Under the pieces are notes generated by a model. The model did not search any database. It saw only the letters and a list, made by a program, of their open reading frames with translations, and was not told where the DNA came from. Source: Carboxylicivirga linearis (lineage in GTDB: Bacteria > Bacteroidota > Bacteroidia > Bacteroidales > Marinilabiliaceae). Taken from it: 64,000 nt of DNA. This document shows positions 16,083-24,996 of the stretch, in pieces. Numbering within the stretch: position 1 is the first letter of the stretch; every line of letters starts with the position of its first letter. The position numbers and the translations under genes are program-made. The DNA is taken from NCBI RefSeq assembly GCF_018271995.1, contig NZ_JAGUCO010000003.1, positions 310,001 to 374,000 of the forward strand, given 5' to 3'.

Positions 16083-16880
16083 TTATATAAATCTGCGTTG
16101 AATATTCTTAATAAATGATTGGCTTACTTCGTTATCATCATCCCAGTTAAAATTTGATTTTAAAAACTGACGGGCTGAATCAAACGAGTCCATAGTGTTT
16201 AATTGATCAAGTGTTTGATTTAGTTTTTCCATGTTACCATCAAACAACTCTCGTTGGTAATAAAAACGATCGTTTATTCCAATGGCTTTTCTCACATCGT
16301 CAACCGGTTTGCCAATTTGAGAGATATGATTTCCCTCTTTCTTCACTGCTATTTGCTCATTTACCGACTTGGTCTCGGAATGCATCTTCTCTCCTAATAC
16401 GGAACTTTTCTTCTCTTCTGGTTTCTCATTCTGTTCCTCGGGGGCAGCTTCTATTACAGGTTCTGATTTTTCTTGTACCGAGGTGGAAGGTTTTTCTTCT
16501 TTCTTCGGATCAATGTTTTTTTCAACTTCAATCTTTTTAACTTCCACTTCAGTTATTACTTCGTTAACATCAGTGGTTGCTGAAGAAGCTTCACCACTTA
16601 CAAATTGTTCTGAGGATTCGGCAATTTCATCGGCCTCTTTTTCCGGAGTAATGGTTCTGACGGAAGAAGTTAGGCTCGATTCTGTAGGTATCTCAACTGG
16701 TTGATCTGATTCCTGCACCGATTCAAGCAACGAGAGTTCTTCGCTGATATTATTCAGTTTAGTCTTTGCCAGATTGATAAATGCTGGATTAACAGCAGTC
16801 TTGCCCTTAAATGTAGACACTAATGTGTGCATTTCATTTAGGTCGTTCAAAATTATGTCGATAAGTGCTTCTCTTTCCAT
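16083..16880 (-). CDS. Conserved hypothetical protein with folded ends and a long acidic linker
   Basis: The 265-residue protein is not recognisable beyond a pattern seen in Bacteroidota. A helical N-terminal segment (1-55) includes IILNDLNEMHTLVSTFKGKT and a KLNNISEELSLLE helix. A linker (56-190) is rich in Glu, Ser, Thr and Val and low in complexity. A compact C-terminal module starts at GINDRFYYQRELFDGNMEKL and ends in FNWDDDNEVSQSFIKNIQRR. The C-terminal module looks conserved and is probably a protein-interaction domain. The protein has no signal peptide. The gene is divergent from tdk and leads the rsmI-lipoprotein operon. Confidence 0.72.
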   Translation of the reverse strand: MEREALIDIILNDLNEMHTLVSTFKGKTAVNPAFINLAKTKLNNISEELSLLESVQESDQPVEIPTESSLTSSVRTITPEKEADEIAESSEQFVSGEASSATTDVNEVITEVEVKKIEVEKNIDPKKEEKPSTSVQEKSEPVIEAAPEEQNEKPEEKKSSVLGEKMHSETKSVNEQIAVKKEGNHISQIGKPVDDVRKAIGINDRFYYQRELFDGNMEKLNQTLDQLNTMDSFDSARQFLKSNFNWDDDNEVSQSFIKNIQRRFI

Positions 16881-16903
16881 GGTAAAAAACGTAGCATTTT
16901 ACT

Positions 16904-16919
16904 TACTTTTGCAAAGGTA
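16904..16919. promoter_or_regulatory. Face-to-face -7 elements of a divergent promoter (acidic-linker protein / tdk)
   Basis: TACTTTTG on the plus strand (16904-16911) abuts CAAAGGTA (16912-16919), which is TACCTTTG on the minus strand. Both fit TAnnTTTG and point away from each other towards starts at 16952 and 16880. Polymerase binding at one would occlude the other. Confidence 0.5.
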
Positions 16920-16951
16920 GTGATTGCAATTTAAAAAACTTCGTAGACTAA

Positions 16952-17524
16952 ATGTTTCTTGAAAATAAGGCTAATAGAGACTCGCAAAGAGGTTGGATTG
17001 AGGTGATTGTAGGGTCAATGTTTTCGGGTAAAACCGAAGAATTATTAAGAAGATTGAAAAGGGCTGAGATAGCCAAACAAAAAGTTGAGATTTTTAAACC
17101 CATGGTTGATGTGCGTTATAGTGATACGGAAGTTGTGTCGCACGATTCTAATGCTATAACATCAACTCCGGTTGAGTCTTCAGGTAATATCTTACTGCTA
17201 AGTAGTAATGTAAACGTTGTAGGTATTGATGAAGCGCAATTTTTTGATAATGGTTTGGTAGATGTTTGTGAGAAACTGGCCAATCAGGGAATCAGAGTGA
17301 TTGTGGCTGGTTTGGATATGGATTTTAAAGGCAAGCCTTTTGGTCCTATGCCGAATTTGTTGGCTACGGCCGAATATGTTACTAAGGTTCACGCCATTTG
17401 TATGCGATGTGGCGATCTTGCTCATTTCTCTCATCGATTATCAGAAAATGAAAAGCTTGTTTTGTTGGGCGAAAAGGCAGAATATGAACCTCTTTGCCGT
17501 AAATGTTATGCTAAATTAAAATAG
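16952..17524 (+). CDS. tdk: Thymidine kinase (type II)
   Basis: The 190-residue enzyme phosphorylates thymidine with ATP for dTMP salvage. Evidence is the P-loop [19 protein letters not shown] (Lys27), [11 protein letters not shown], the Walker B/catalytic DEAQFF at 93-98, and a structural zinc site built from Cys150/Cys153 (CMRC) and Cys182/Cys185 (CRKC). Length matches bacterial type II TK. Its stop is two bases before the murF-alr start, so the pair is co-transcribed. Confidence 0.97.
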   Translation: MFLENKANRDSQRGWIEVIVGSMFSGKTEELLRRLKRAEIAKQKVEIFKPMVDVRYSDTEVVSHDSNAITSTPVESSGNILLLSSNVNVVGIDEAQFFDNGLVDVCEKLANQGIRVIVAGLDMDFKGKPFGPMPNLLATAEYVTKVHAICMRCGDLAHFSHRLSENEKLVLLGEKAEYEPLCRKCYAKLK

Positions 17525-17526
17525 AT

Positions 17527-19974
17527 ATGGCCCAAATTACGCTCCAACAGTTTGCCAAATATGCAGAAGCTGAATTACATGGAAATTCAGAAGCAACTAT
17601 TGAGCGTATTGTTTTTGATAGTAGAAAATTATTATTGACTGATGGGGCTCTTTTTATTGCAGTAAAAGGAGCAAACCATGATGGCCATTCATATATATCA
17701 AATTTATATAGCAGGGGTGTAAGAGCCTTTTTGGTTGAAAAAGGATTTGACTATAGCGGTTTTACAGAGGCAGGATTTATTATTGTTGATAATTCAGTGC
17801 AAGCTCTTCATAAGGTTGTGTCTCAAATGAGGAAAGGCTTTCATTTTCCGGTCGTAGGTATTACAGGAAGTAATGGAAAAACCATTGTTAAGGAGTGGGC
17901 TGCCCGAATTCTTGATAAAAAATTGAAAGTAGGACGCTCGCCCAGAAGTTACAATAGTCAGCTGGGAGTCCCTCTGTCGGTTTTTATGTTAGAAGATGAT
18001 TGTGATGTTGCTCTTATCGAGGCCGGAATTTCATTGCCTGGAGAGATGGATGTCTTGCAGAGGATTATTGATCCTCAGATTGGTATTATCACTAATATTG
18101 GTCAGGCCCACCAAGAGAATTTTCAATCAATCCAACATAAACTTGAAGAAAAGCTCAAACTCTTTAAAAATTCAGAATATCTACTCTTTAATATTGATGA
18201 TGAAGTAATTCATAAAGGTGTTCAAGAGGAATTACCAGCCGTGAAGACTCTTACTTACGGAAGTTCTGCAGATGCTTCCTTACAAATTTTACATCAGTCA
18301 GAAGATGCTTCGGGAAAGATCATAAAAGTAAGTTTTAAAGAAAAGGAATTTGATTTAACTATTCCTTTTAACGATGAGGCTTCGGTTGAAAATGTGTTAG
18401 TGTCCGTTTTGCTTGCAATGCATCTTTATATAAATGTGAAACAGGTGAAAGAAGCGGTAAAAGCCCTTCAACCTGTGGCAATGCGTTTGGAGCAAAAAGA
18501 AGGCATTAATAATTGCATACTCATTGATGATGCCTATAATTCCGATTTAACATCACTTGAATTAGCTCTCGATTTTCTGGATCAGTTAGGTGCTAAAAAA
18601 GGGTTGAGTAAAACCTTAATTCTCTCAGATATTTACCAAAGTGGTATGGATTCTGATGAGTGGTTTGGTCAAATTCAACGCTTAATTGAACTGAAAGGAA
18701 TTGGGCGATTCATTGGAATTGGACCAGAATTATATAAGGCTATGGGGGGTGTAAATGCATACCATGCAACAGAAGAATTCTTAAATAGTGTTCATATCAA
18801 TAGTTTTAGGGATGAAGCCATATTATTGAAAGGTTCTCGATCATTTTCTTTTGAACACATATCATCTTTTCTGGAACAACGCCGGCATAAAACAATTCTG
18901 GAAATAGACCTAAATGCCTTGATGCAAAATGTCCAAACATTTCGCTCAATGTTAACTCCCGGAGTGAAAATGTTGGCTATGGTAAAAGCTTTTTCATATG
19001 GCAGTGGCTCGTTCGAAATTGCCAATGTGCTTCAGCGTCAGAAGGTGGATTATTTAGGTGTTGCCTTTGCCGATGAAGGAATTGAATTGCGTGAAGCAGG
19101 AATCAACTTACCCATCATTGTTATGAATCCTGAGTTGAGTAGTTTTCCGTTGATGCTTCAATATGATCTGGAACCTGAAATTTATAGTTTTCATTTGCTG
19201 GAAAGTTTTTTAGATGCAGCAGAAAGGCAGGGTAATCAAAATGTTTCGGTGCACATTAAGATAGATTCCGGTATGAATCGAATGGGATTTTTACCTGATG
19301 AAATGGATAAATTGATTACTCGTCTTAACCAAACATCGTTGCTTAAGGTATCAACTGTTTTCTCTCATTTGGCAGGTAGTGATGAGGATGTACATGATGA
19401 TTTTACGCGACAACAAGGTCAGGTGTTTAACGATTGTTGTGCCAAATTAAAAAATGGCTTGGGATATAATTTTATTCGCCATATTTTAAACTCAGCTGGT
19501 ATTGAGCGATTTCCGGAAATGCAAATGGAAATGGTTCGATTGGGTATTGGAATGTATGGTGTGTCATCGAATAATCAGGAATTAAAAAATGTTGCCACAT
19601 TAAAATCATATGTATCGCAGCTGAAGCAGGTTAAGAAAAGTGAGACCATTGGTTATGGAAGAAAAGGAGTTGCCATTGAAGACAAAACAATAGCCATTGT
19701 TCCGGTTGGTTATGCCGATGGACTAAACCGATTGTTAAGTAATGGAGTTGGTAACTTGATTATTAATCATCAAAAAGCTCCCATTATTGGTAATATTTGC
19801 ATGGATATGTGCATGGCTGATGTTACAAATCTGAAGGTCTCAGAGGGTGATGAAGTGGAAATATTTGGTGAAGAAAATACCATTGAGGAGATGGCTCAAA
19901 AACTTGAAACCATCCCTTATGAGATTCTAACCAGTATTAGCCGAAGAGTAAAGCGGGTTTATTTTCTTGAATAA
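17527..19974 (+). CDS. murF-alr: Bifunctional UDP-MurNAc-tripeptide:D-Ala-D-Ala ligase / alanine racemase (MurF-Alr fusion)
   Basis: This 815-residue cytoplasmic fusion both makes D-alanine and adds D-Ala-D-Ala to the peptidoglycan precursor. The MurF half (1-about 448) has the ATP loop GITGSNGKT (111-119), the SYNSQLGVPLSVF segment and LIEAGISLPGEMDVL. The racemase half (about 453-815) has the PLP lysine Lys487 in AMVKAFSYGSG, the base-side tyrosine Tyr710 in TIGYGRKG, and PVGYADGLNRLLSNG. The fused form is a known Bacteroidota arrangement. Neither half shows loss of key residues. The gene sits two bases after tdk. Confidence 0.96.
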   Translation: MAQITLQQFAKYAEAELHGNSEATIERIVFDSRKLLLTDGALFIAVKGANHDGHSYISNLYSRGVRAFLVEKGFDYSGFTEAGFIIVDNSVQALHKVVSQMRKGFHFPVVGITGSNGKTIVKEWAARILDKKLKVGRSPRSYNSQLGVPLSVFMLEDDCDVALIEAGISLPGEMDVLQRIIDPQIGIITNIGQAHQENFQSIQHKLEEKLKLFKNSEYLLFNIDDEVIHKGVQEELPAVKTLTYGSSADASLQILHQSEDASGKIIKVSFKEKEFDLTIPFNDEASVENVLVSVLLAMHLYINVKQVKEAVKALQPVAMRLEQKEGINNCILIDDAYNSDLTSLELALDFLDQLGAKKGLSKTLILSDIYQSGMDSDEWFGQIQRLIELKGIGRFIGIGPELYKAMGGVNAYHATEEFLNSVHINSFRDEAILLKGSRSFSFEHISSFLEQRRHKTILEIDLNALMQNVQTFRSMLTPGVKMLAMVKAFSYGSGSFEIANVLQRQKVDYLGVAFADEGIELREAGINLPIIVMNPELSSFPLMLQYDLEPEIYSFHLLESFLDAAERQGNQNVSVHIKIDSGMNRMGFLPDEMDKLITRLNQTSLLKVSTVFSHLAGSDEDVHDDFTRQQGQVFNDCCAKLKNGLGYNFIRHILNSAGIERFPEMQMEMVRLGIGMYGVSSNNQELKNVATLKSYVSQLKQVKKSETIGYGRKGVAIEDKTIAIVPVGYADGLNRLLSNGVGNLIINHQKAPIIGNICMDMCMADVTNLKVSEGDEVEIFGEENTIEEMAQKLETIPYEILTSISRRVKRVYFLE

Positions 19975-19986
19975 TACTTGTGATTA

Positions 19987-20694
19987 TTAACCTAGTCGAG
20001 ATATTTTCTCTAAAGTATCTTCATCCAATATTTTAATGACTCTGCCATTAACGGCCAGGACTTTCTCATTAACAAACGTAGTAAGGGTACGAATAGCATT
20101 GGATGTTGTCATGTTTGAAAAGTTGGCTAAATCTTCACGCGATAAATAAACACTTAGCGTTTGTCCATCTTCTTCATAGCCATATACCTCTTTTAATACG
20201 CAAAGACTCTCGGCCAATCGTCCACGAATGTGTTTTTGAGTAAGAGTTACTGTCCTATAACGAGCAAACCCTAATTCTTTGGCCATCGATTTCATAAATG
20301 TCATCGATAAAGCTGGATTGGTTTGCATCAATTTGTAAATTACAGTGCGGGGAATATGAAATATGGTGCAGGGTTCAATAACTTCGGCTGCTGCTATGTG
20401 TAAATCTTCAGCAAATAAAGCTCTATAGCCAATAAAATCAGGAGCACTTGCCATTCTTACTATTTGCTCACGACGCCCAACACCTTCTTTAAATATCTTA
20501 ACCTTTCCCGATCCAAGACAAAGTAAACCTGTAGGTTTATCACTCTCACGATATATGATGTCATTCTTTTTGTAAGCTAAAGTTGTATGATTATCCAAAA
20601 GATAACTTCTTTCTTCTTCGCTAAGAATGTTATAAAGATTAGGAATGTCCTTAATAGTAGGAATTATTTCCTCCGACTTTTTTTTCGCCGCCAT
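19987..20694 (-). CDS. Crp/Fnr-family transcriptional regulator
   Basis: From the ATG at 20694 (MAAKKK) the product has 235 residues. The N-terminal cyclic-nucleotide-binding fold (about 20-135) contains KKNDIIYRESDKPTGLLCLG and GYRALFAEDLHIAAAEVIEP. The C-terminal winged HTH (about 150-225) contains RGRLAESLCVLKE, LSREDLANFSNMTTSNAIRT and NGRVIKILD. No Fe-S cysteine cluster is present, so it is not a classical oxygen-sensing Fnr; the effector is unknown. A palindrome overlaps its predicted promoter, suggesting autoregulation. The 3' end converges on murF-alr with 12 bp between. Confidence 0.92.
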   Translation of the reverse strand: MAAKKKSEEIIPTIKDIPNLYNILSEEERSYLLDNHTTLAYKKNDIIYRESDKPTGLLCLGSGKVKIFKEGVGRREQIVRMASAPDFIGYRALFAEDLHIAAAEVIEPCTIFHIPRTVIYKLMQTNPALSMTFMKSMAKELGFARYRTVTLTQKHIRGRLAESLCVLKEVYGYEEDGQTLSVYLSREDLANFSNMTTSNAIRTLTTFVNEKVLAVNGRVIKILDEDTLEKISRLG

Positions 20695-20711
20695 GTTTAT
20701 GTTGTAAAACA

Positions 20712-20732
20712 GTGTTATATAACACAAATTTA
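20712..20732 (-). promoter_or_regulatory. Promoter with overlapping 14-bp palindrome upstream of the Crp/Fnr gene
   Basis: On the minus strand TAAATTTG (20732-20725) fits the -7 consensus. It runs straight into the perfect palindrome GTGTTATATAACAC (20725-20712), which would cover the transcription start, 18 bp from the ATG at 20694. This is the position of a repressing or autoregulatory operator. A close variant occupies the same place upstream of lpdA. Confidence 0.55.
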
Positions 20733-20789
20733 ATAAAAAATGGATTGAGCACCTTATTTATTAATAAAATTAGGTGTTCATCACATATT

Positions 20790-22439
20790 TTAGTATTTGG
20801 CTACAAGAGGCATTCTACGTCCCATGCCAAAGGCCTTGCCAGAAACACGCAGCGTGGGAGCTGTTTGAAAACGTTTGTATTCATTCATATTTACCAGTCG
20901 CACAGCCTTTTTAACGGTTGCTTCATCAAAACCATCGTTGATAATGTCAGCCGGAGATTCATGTTTTTCGATGTATTTAAATAGGATAGCATCCAAAACG
21001 TCATAATCGGGTAGTGAATCAGAATCTTTTTGATCCGGACGTAATTCAGCTGAAGGTGGTTTTACAATGGTGTTTTCCGGAATGATTTCAGTTTCTCGGT
21101 TGATGTATCTTGCCAGTTTAAAAACATCGGTTTTATAAACGTCGCCTAATACCGAAAGTCCTCCGTTCATATCACCGTACAAAGTGCCATACCCTACTGC
21201 TGCCTCACTTTTATTAGAAGTGTTTAGTAAGATGTGTCCGAATTTATTGGATAATGCCATCAATAAAGTGCCGCGAATCCTGGCTTGCATATTTTCTTCA
21301 GTAACATCTTCATTTTTACCTTCAAATAAAGGCCCCATTATAAAGTTGTAGGTGTTAAAGATCTCTTTTATCGGTACAATATTATACTCAATATCAAGAT
21401 TATTGGCTAAATCAACAGCGTCTTTTATTGAATGTTCCGATGAATATTGAGAAGGCAGTAATAGTACCCGAATATTTTCCTTACCTAATGCTTTCTCGGC
21501 AAGAGCTACGGTCACGGCAGAGTCAATACCACCCGATAGTCCGAGAGTAGCTTTGGTAAAGCCCATTTTTGCAAAATAATCGCGAATACCACAAATCAAT
21601 GCATCATGAATTAAACCAATGGTTTCTTTGCTGGTTTGAGACTGAGTAGCCGCCTTGTCTATGGTGTCAATGTCAACTTCAATTATATCTTCTTCAAAAG
21701 TTTGAGTAGATCCGATTATTTCGCCTTTTGAATTTACAGCCATGCTGTTACCATCAAAAATGAGTTCGGTATTGGCTCCAACCTGATTGACATAAATGAA
21801 TGGTATTTGAAAGTTCTTTGCCTTATTTCGCACAATGTTTTGGCGAACATCTACCTGAGTATATGAAAATGGAGATGCCGCAATGTTAACCGCAAAATCA
21901 GGTTTTTGCTTATTTAACTCGTCCATTGGTGAAATGGTATACAATTTATCTCGGGCAAATGCATTGGCAACGGGTTGGTCATCCCAGATATCTTCACAAA
22001 TGGTAACAGCTACTTTTTTGCCGTTTATGTTAGCAATTTTAAACTGTTTGTTTGGCTCAAAATAACGGTATTCATCAAAAACGTCGTAATTGGGCAATAG
22101 TGTTTTACGCACAATTTGCTGAATGCCACCATCGCTTAAAATGTATGCTGCATTGTATAAATTCTTGCCAAGAGGTTCGGGATTGATTTCCGGAGCACCC
22201 ACTATGGCAGTTATACCCACGCAACTACTAGCAATCTTATTTATCGCTTCGTTACATTTTTCAATAAATTCTTTTCTTTCTAAAAAGTCATATGATGGAT
22301 AACCACAAACAGCCAGCTCAGAAAATACAACTAATTCTGCTCCGTTTTCTTTAGCTTGCTCTATAGTCTTAATAATCTTTCCTGAATTGGATTCAAAATT
22401 TCCAATGTGATAATTCAACTGGGCCAATACAACCTTCAT
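20790..22439 (-). CDS. nadE: Glutamine-dependent NAD+ synthetase
   Basis: The 549-residue enzyme amidates deamido-NAD to NAD+ with ammonia taken from glutamine. The N-terminal glutaminase (nitrilase fold, about 1-260) keeps the catalytic triad Glu41 (VVFSELAVCGYPSYD), Lys112 (VRKTLLPNYDVF) and Cys148 (VTICEDIW). The C-terminal synthetase has the PP-loop LGLSGGIDSAVTVALAEKAL, NTSNKSEAAVGYGTLYGD and PSAELRPDQKDSDSLPDYDV. Length and order match the two-domain bacterial form. It is followed, 24 bp past its start in the opposite direction, by the outer-membrane protein gene reading the same way. Confidence 0.97.
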   Translation of the reverse strand: MKVVLAQLNYHIGNFESNSGKIIKTIEQAKENGAELVVFSELAVCGYPSYDFLERKEFIEKCNEAINKIASSCVGITAIVGAPEINPEPLGKNLYNAAYILSDGGIQQIVRKTLLPNYDVFDEYRYFEPNKQFKIANINGKKVAVTICEDIWDDQPVANAFARDKLYTISPMDELNKQKPDFAVNIAASPFSYTQVDVRQNIVRNKAKNFQIPFIYVNQVGANTELIFDGNSMAVNSKGEIIGSTQTFEEDIIEVDIDTIDKAATQSQTSKETIGLIHDALICGIRDYFAKMGFTKATLGLSGGIDSAVTVALAEKALGKENIRVLLLPSQYSSEHSIKDAVDLANNLDIEYNIVPIKEIFNTYNFIMGPLFEGKNEDVTEENMQARIRGTLLMALSNKFGHILLNTSNKSEAAVGYGTLYGDMNGGLSVLGDVYKTDVFKLARYINRETEIIPENTIVKPPSAELRPDQKDSDSLPDYDVLDAILFKYIEKHESPADIINDGFDEATVKKAVRLVNMNEYKRFQTAPTLRVSGKAFGMGRRMPLVAKY

Positions 22440-22463
22440 TCCCTAAATCTCTTTTATCTTGAA

Positions 22464-23102
22464 TTAAAAAATTACTCCAAACTGAAAAGTAAAGCGTTTC
22501 AGGTTGGCTTTGTCATCAATATTATAATCAGATATTTCTTTTGTAATGTCAATAAATCCACCACTGTATATCAAACCGATGGTTAAAAATGTACTTCCTC
22601 CTAAAGAGTATTCCATTCCACCGCCAAGCTGGTAGCCCATATCAAAAAAGTTCACATCTTTGCTTAGGCTGTTATTGTCACCATCAGTAGCTTTTATATT
22701 GAATTGTGTATACAATCCAAACTGACCGTAGTAACGCGAACGGTGAAATTCGTTGGTAAGCAGCTTCAGGCTTAAAGGCACTTCAATATACTTTAATCGG
22801 TAGGTTGTGTTAAGATCATTATACAATTCAGGCTCAGCTGTTCCGTCATAGGTTAACTTTCCTCCTGTAGTATTAATTGTTAAGCCTGTTGAAAATGCGT
22901 AATTGGTATCGAAAAAGTTATCCATTAAAATACCAAAATTGTATCCAAACAAGCTTCCGTTTGAGCTAACGGCACTCTCATCAGAACTCATCCACGATAT
23001 TTGTGGACTTAATAAAAAACCGAGTCTTGTTTTTTTCTCTGTTTGGGCGTTGGTCAATATACAGATAAGCAAACCTGCCAGAATTAAAAGCTTTCTTTGC
23101 AT
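22464..23102 (-). CDS. Outer-membrane beta-barrel (PorT-like/porin family) protein
   Basis: Choosing the ATG at 23102 gives a clean signal peptide (MQRKLLILAGLLICILTNAQ) and a 212-residue product. The mature part alternates amphipathic beta strands, with GYNFGILMDNFFDTNYAFST, KYIEVPLSLKLLTNE, YGQFGLYTQFN and LGGGMEYSLGGSTFLTIGLI, and ends in FTFQFGVIF. The strand pattern and the EVPLSLKL segment are typical of the outer-membrane beta-barrel family that includes PorT-like proteins. The specific role is unknown. It lies upstream of nadE in the same direction and divergent from gldB, 69 bp apart. Confidence 0.82.
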   Translation of the reverse strand: MQRKLLILAGLLICILTNAQTEKKTRLGFLLSPQISWMSSDESAVSSNGSLFGYNFGILMDNFFDTNYAFSTGLTINTTGGKLTYDGTAEPELYNDLNTTYRLKYIEVPLSLKLLTNEFHRSRYYGQFGLYTQFNIKATDGDNNSLSKDVNFFDMGYQLGGGMEYSLGGSTFLTIGLIYSGGFIDITKEISDYNIDDKANLKRFTFQFGVIF

Positions 23103-23132
23103 CGTGTAATGTTTAATTGGTTGAAATCTGTA

Positions 23133-23140
23133 CAAACTTA
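23133..23140 (-). promoter_or_regulatory. Candidate -7 element for the outer-membrane protein/nadE unit
   Basis: Minus-strand TAAGTTTG fits TAnnTTTG and lies 30 bp before the ATG at 23102, inside the divergent spacer with gldB. Confidence 0.42.
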
Positions 23141-23171
23141 CTTATTTTTACAGCAAATAAAAGAATTGATT

Positions 23172-24185
23172 ATGCAAGCTTTCAACAAAAAACACCTGTT
23201 TTATGTAGTTTTAGGTTTTATTTTGATATCCTGCGGCAGGGGTATAGATACTCCGGATGTGAGTGATATTGAAGTGGAAATTGATTCTCATTTGTTTTTT
23301 AAGGATTTGTTTGAGAATGGCAGCGAGAATATTGAGCAGAAGGCTGAGAATTTAAAACACAAATATGGAAGCTACTTTTATGCTTATTGTCAAAAAATAA
23401 TTGGCATTGGTAGTCCTGATCATCCTGAATTTTCCGGTCGATTAAAAGCGTTTTTAGATTATGATGCCAATAAAGATGTTTTTGAAAAATGTAAGGATCA
23501 GTATGCTAATGTGGAGGAAATTATTAAAGGTACTGAGCAGGCCTTTCAATATTATAAGTATTATTTTCCTGAGGTGTCTATCCCTGATTTGTATTTTCAC
23601 ATTTCAGGGTTTAATCAGTTTGTAGCAGTTGATTCTGCATGGATATCGGTAAGTGTTGAGAAATACCTGGGTGAAGATTGTGAATTTTACGAATGGTTGG
23701 CCGAACCTCAGTATCTTCGAAAAAGAATGGTTCGCGATAAAATAGTACCCGATATTATCAAAGCCATGGCCTTGACTTCTTTTTCAGATCGTATGAAGAG
23801 TAATGATGTGATAAGTAGTATGGTTGAGAAGGGTAAAGTGTTGTATTTTGTTCATCTTATGATTCCAGATATTAAAAAACACCTTTTGTTTGATATGTCG
23901 AAAAAGGAAGTGAAATGGTGCGAAAAATTTGAAGCTGATATTTGGGCAAGCATGGTGGAACGAAAAGATTTGTTTAACACAGACAGGATGGTTATTCAAA
24001 AATATACAGGTGATAGTCCGTTTACCTATTACTTTGGGCAAGACTCGCCGGGAAGAGCAGCTGTGTATTTAGGGTATCAGATTGTATATGAGTATATGAA
24101 TAATAATCCTGAACTTTCGATAAAAGATCTAATGAATGAGAAGGATGGTCATATGATTTTTCAGCAATCAAGGTTCCGACCTTAA
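23172..24185 (+). CDS. gldB: Gliding motility lipoprotein GldB homologue
   Basis: The product has 337 residues from the ATG at 23172, which places a lipobox (VVLGFILISCGRG, Cys about 20) directly after a short signal. Conserved-looking blocks are SHLFFKDLFENGSENIE, the FPEVSIPDLYFHISGFNQFV strand, YLGEDCEFY, and the C-terminal FTYYFGQDSPGRAAVYLGYQ. The last block resembles the distinctive GldB end. GldB is an envelope lipoprotein needed for flavobacterial gliding and tied to type IX secretion machinery. Nearby nadE fits a gene order I recall from gliding Bacteroidota. gldC is not adjacent here. Family call is good; actual gliding is not shown by this window. Confidence 0.82.
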   Translation: MQAFNKKHLFYVVLGFILISCGRGIDTPDVSDIEVEIDSHLFFKDLFENGSENIEQKAENLKHKYGSYFYAYCQKIIGIGSPDHPEFSGRLKAFLDYDANKDVFEKCKDQYANVEEIIKGTEQAFQYYKYYFPEVSIPDLYFHISGFNQFVAVDSAWISVSVEKYLGEDCEFYEWLAEPQYLRKRMVRDKIVPDIIKAMALTSFSDRMKSNDVISSMVEKGKVLYFVHLMIPDIKKHLLFDMSKKEVKWCEKFEADIWASMVERKDLFNTDRMVIQKYTGDSPFTYYFGQDSPGRAAVYLGYQIVYEYMNNNPELSIKDLMNEKDGHMIFQQSRFRP

Positions 24186-24195
24186 TACAAATAGA

Positions 24196-24996
24196 ATGGT
24201 TAAAATAGGATTAGTTCAGTTTGCTCCTAACATGGGAGATGTGAAAGCCAATATTGAGCAGATAAAAGAGTTGGTTAATTCAAGAGAAAGGTGTGACATG
24301 TATGTGCTACCCGAATTGGCGAATTCAGGGTATCGTTTTCAAAATCGTAAAGAGGCTATTTCATATGCTGAGCAAACAACTGATAGTGTTTTTTTGAAAG
24401 CCTTGATTTCCATCGCTGAAGAAAAAGAGGCTTATCTGGTATCCGGTTTTTGTGAACTTTCTGACGATAAGCTGTATAATTCTTCTGTATTGGTTGGGCC
24501 TGAGGGTGTGGTTGGAATCTATCGTAAGCTCCATCTGTTTATGGATGAAAAAGATATTTTTGAGCCCGGTGATTTGGGTTTGCCCGTATTTGAAACAAAA
24601 ATAGGAAAAATTGGAATGCAGGTTTGTTTTGACTGGATGTTCCCTGAGACCTGGCGTGTGCTGGCTATGAAAGGAGCTCTTTTAGTTGCTCATCCTTCTA
24701 ACTTAGTTCTTCCATATTGTCAAAGTGTTGTTCAATCATATGCATTGATAAATAAGATATTTATTGCCACAACCAATCGTATTGGAGAGGAGCGAGATTT
24801 AGTTTTTACTGGTCAATCGGTATTGGTTGGTCCAGATGGGGAAACAATAGTTAAGGCTGATGATAAAGAGAAGGTGTTATTAATAGAGGAGGTGGATTTA
24901 TCTGTGGCCCTCAACAAACAAATTACGCAAAGAAATCAAGCCTTTAATGATCGTCGAAAAGATGTTTATGGGAATTTAAACTTGACTGATGCTTGA
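24196..24996 (+). CDS. Carbon-nitrogen hydrolase (nitrilase superfamily)
   Basis: The 266-residue amidohydrolase has the triad Glu40 (YVLPELANSGYRF), Lys111 (IYRKLHLFMDEKD) and Cys144 (IGMQVCFDWMFPETWR). The late segment TGQSVLVGPDGETIV is also typical. The superfamily cleaves non-peptide C-N bonds; the GMQVCFDWMFPE context resembles carbamoylase or omega-amidase-like members, but the substrate cannot be fixed from sequence. It starts 10 bp after gldB and its 3' end overlaps the next gene by 8 bp, so gldB, this gene and the cyclo-ligase likely form one transcript. Confidence 0.88.
   Translation: MVKIGLVQFAPNMGDVKANIEQIKELVNSRERCDMYVLPELANSGYRFQNRKEAISYAEQTTDSVFLKALISIAEEKEAYLVSGFCELSDDKLYNSSVLVGPEGVVGIYRKLHLFMDEKDIFEPGDLGLPVFETKIGKIGMQVCFDWMFPETWRVLAMKGALLVAHPSNLVLPYCQSVVQSYALINKIFIATTNRIGEERDLVFTGQSVLVGPDGETIVKADDKEKVLLIEEVDLSVALNKQITQRNQAFNDRRKDVYGNLNLTDA

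Noticed and set aside
16211-16704. Two plus-strand frames rich in Ser/Phe
   Set aside because: They are antisense to the acidic linker of the minus-strand protein at 16083-16880; the low complexity is a complement artefact.
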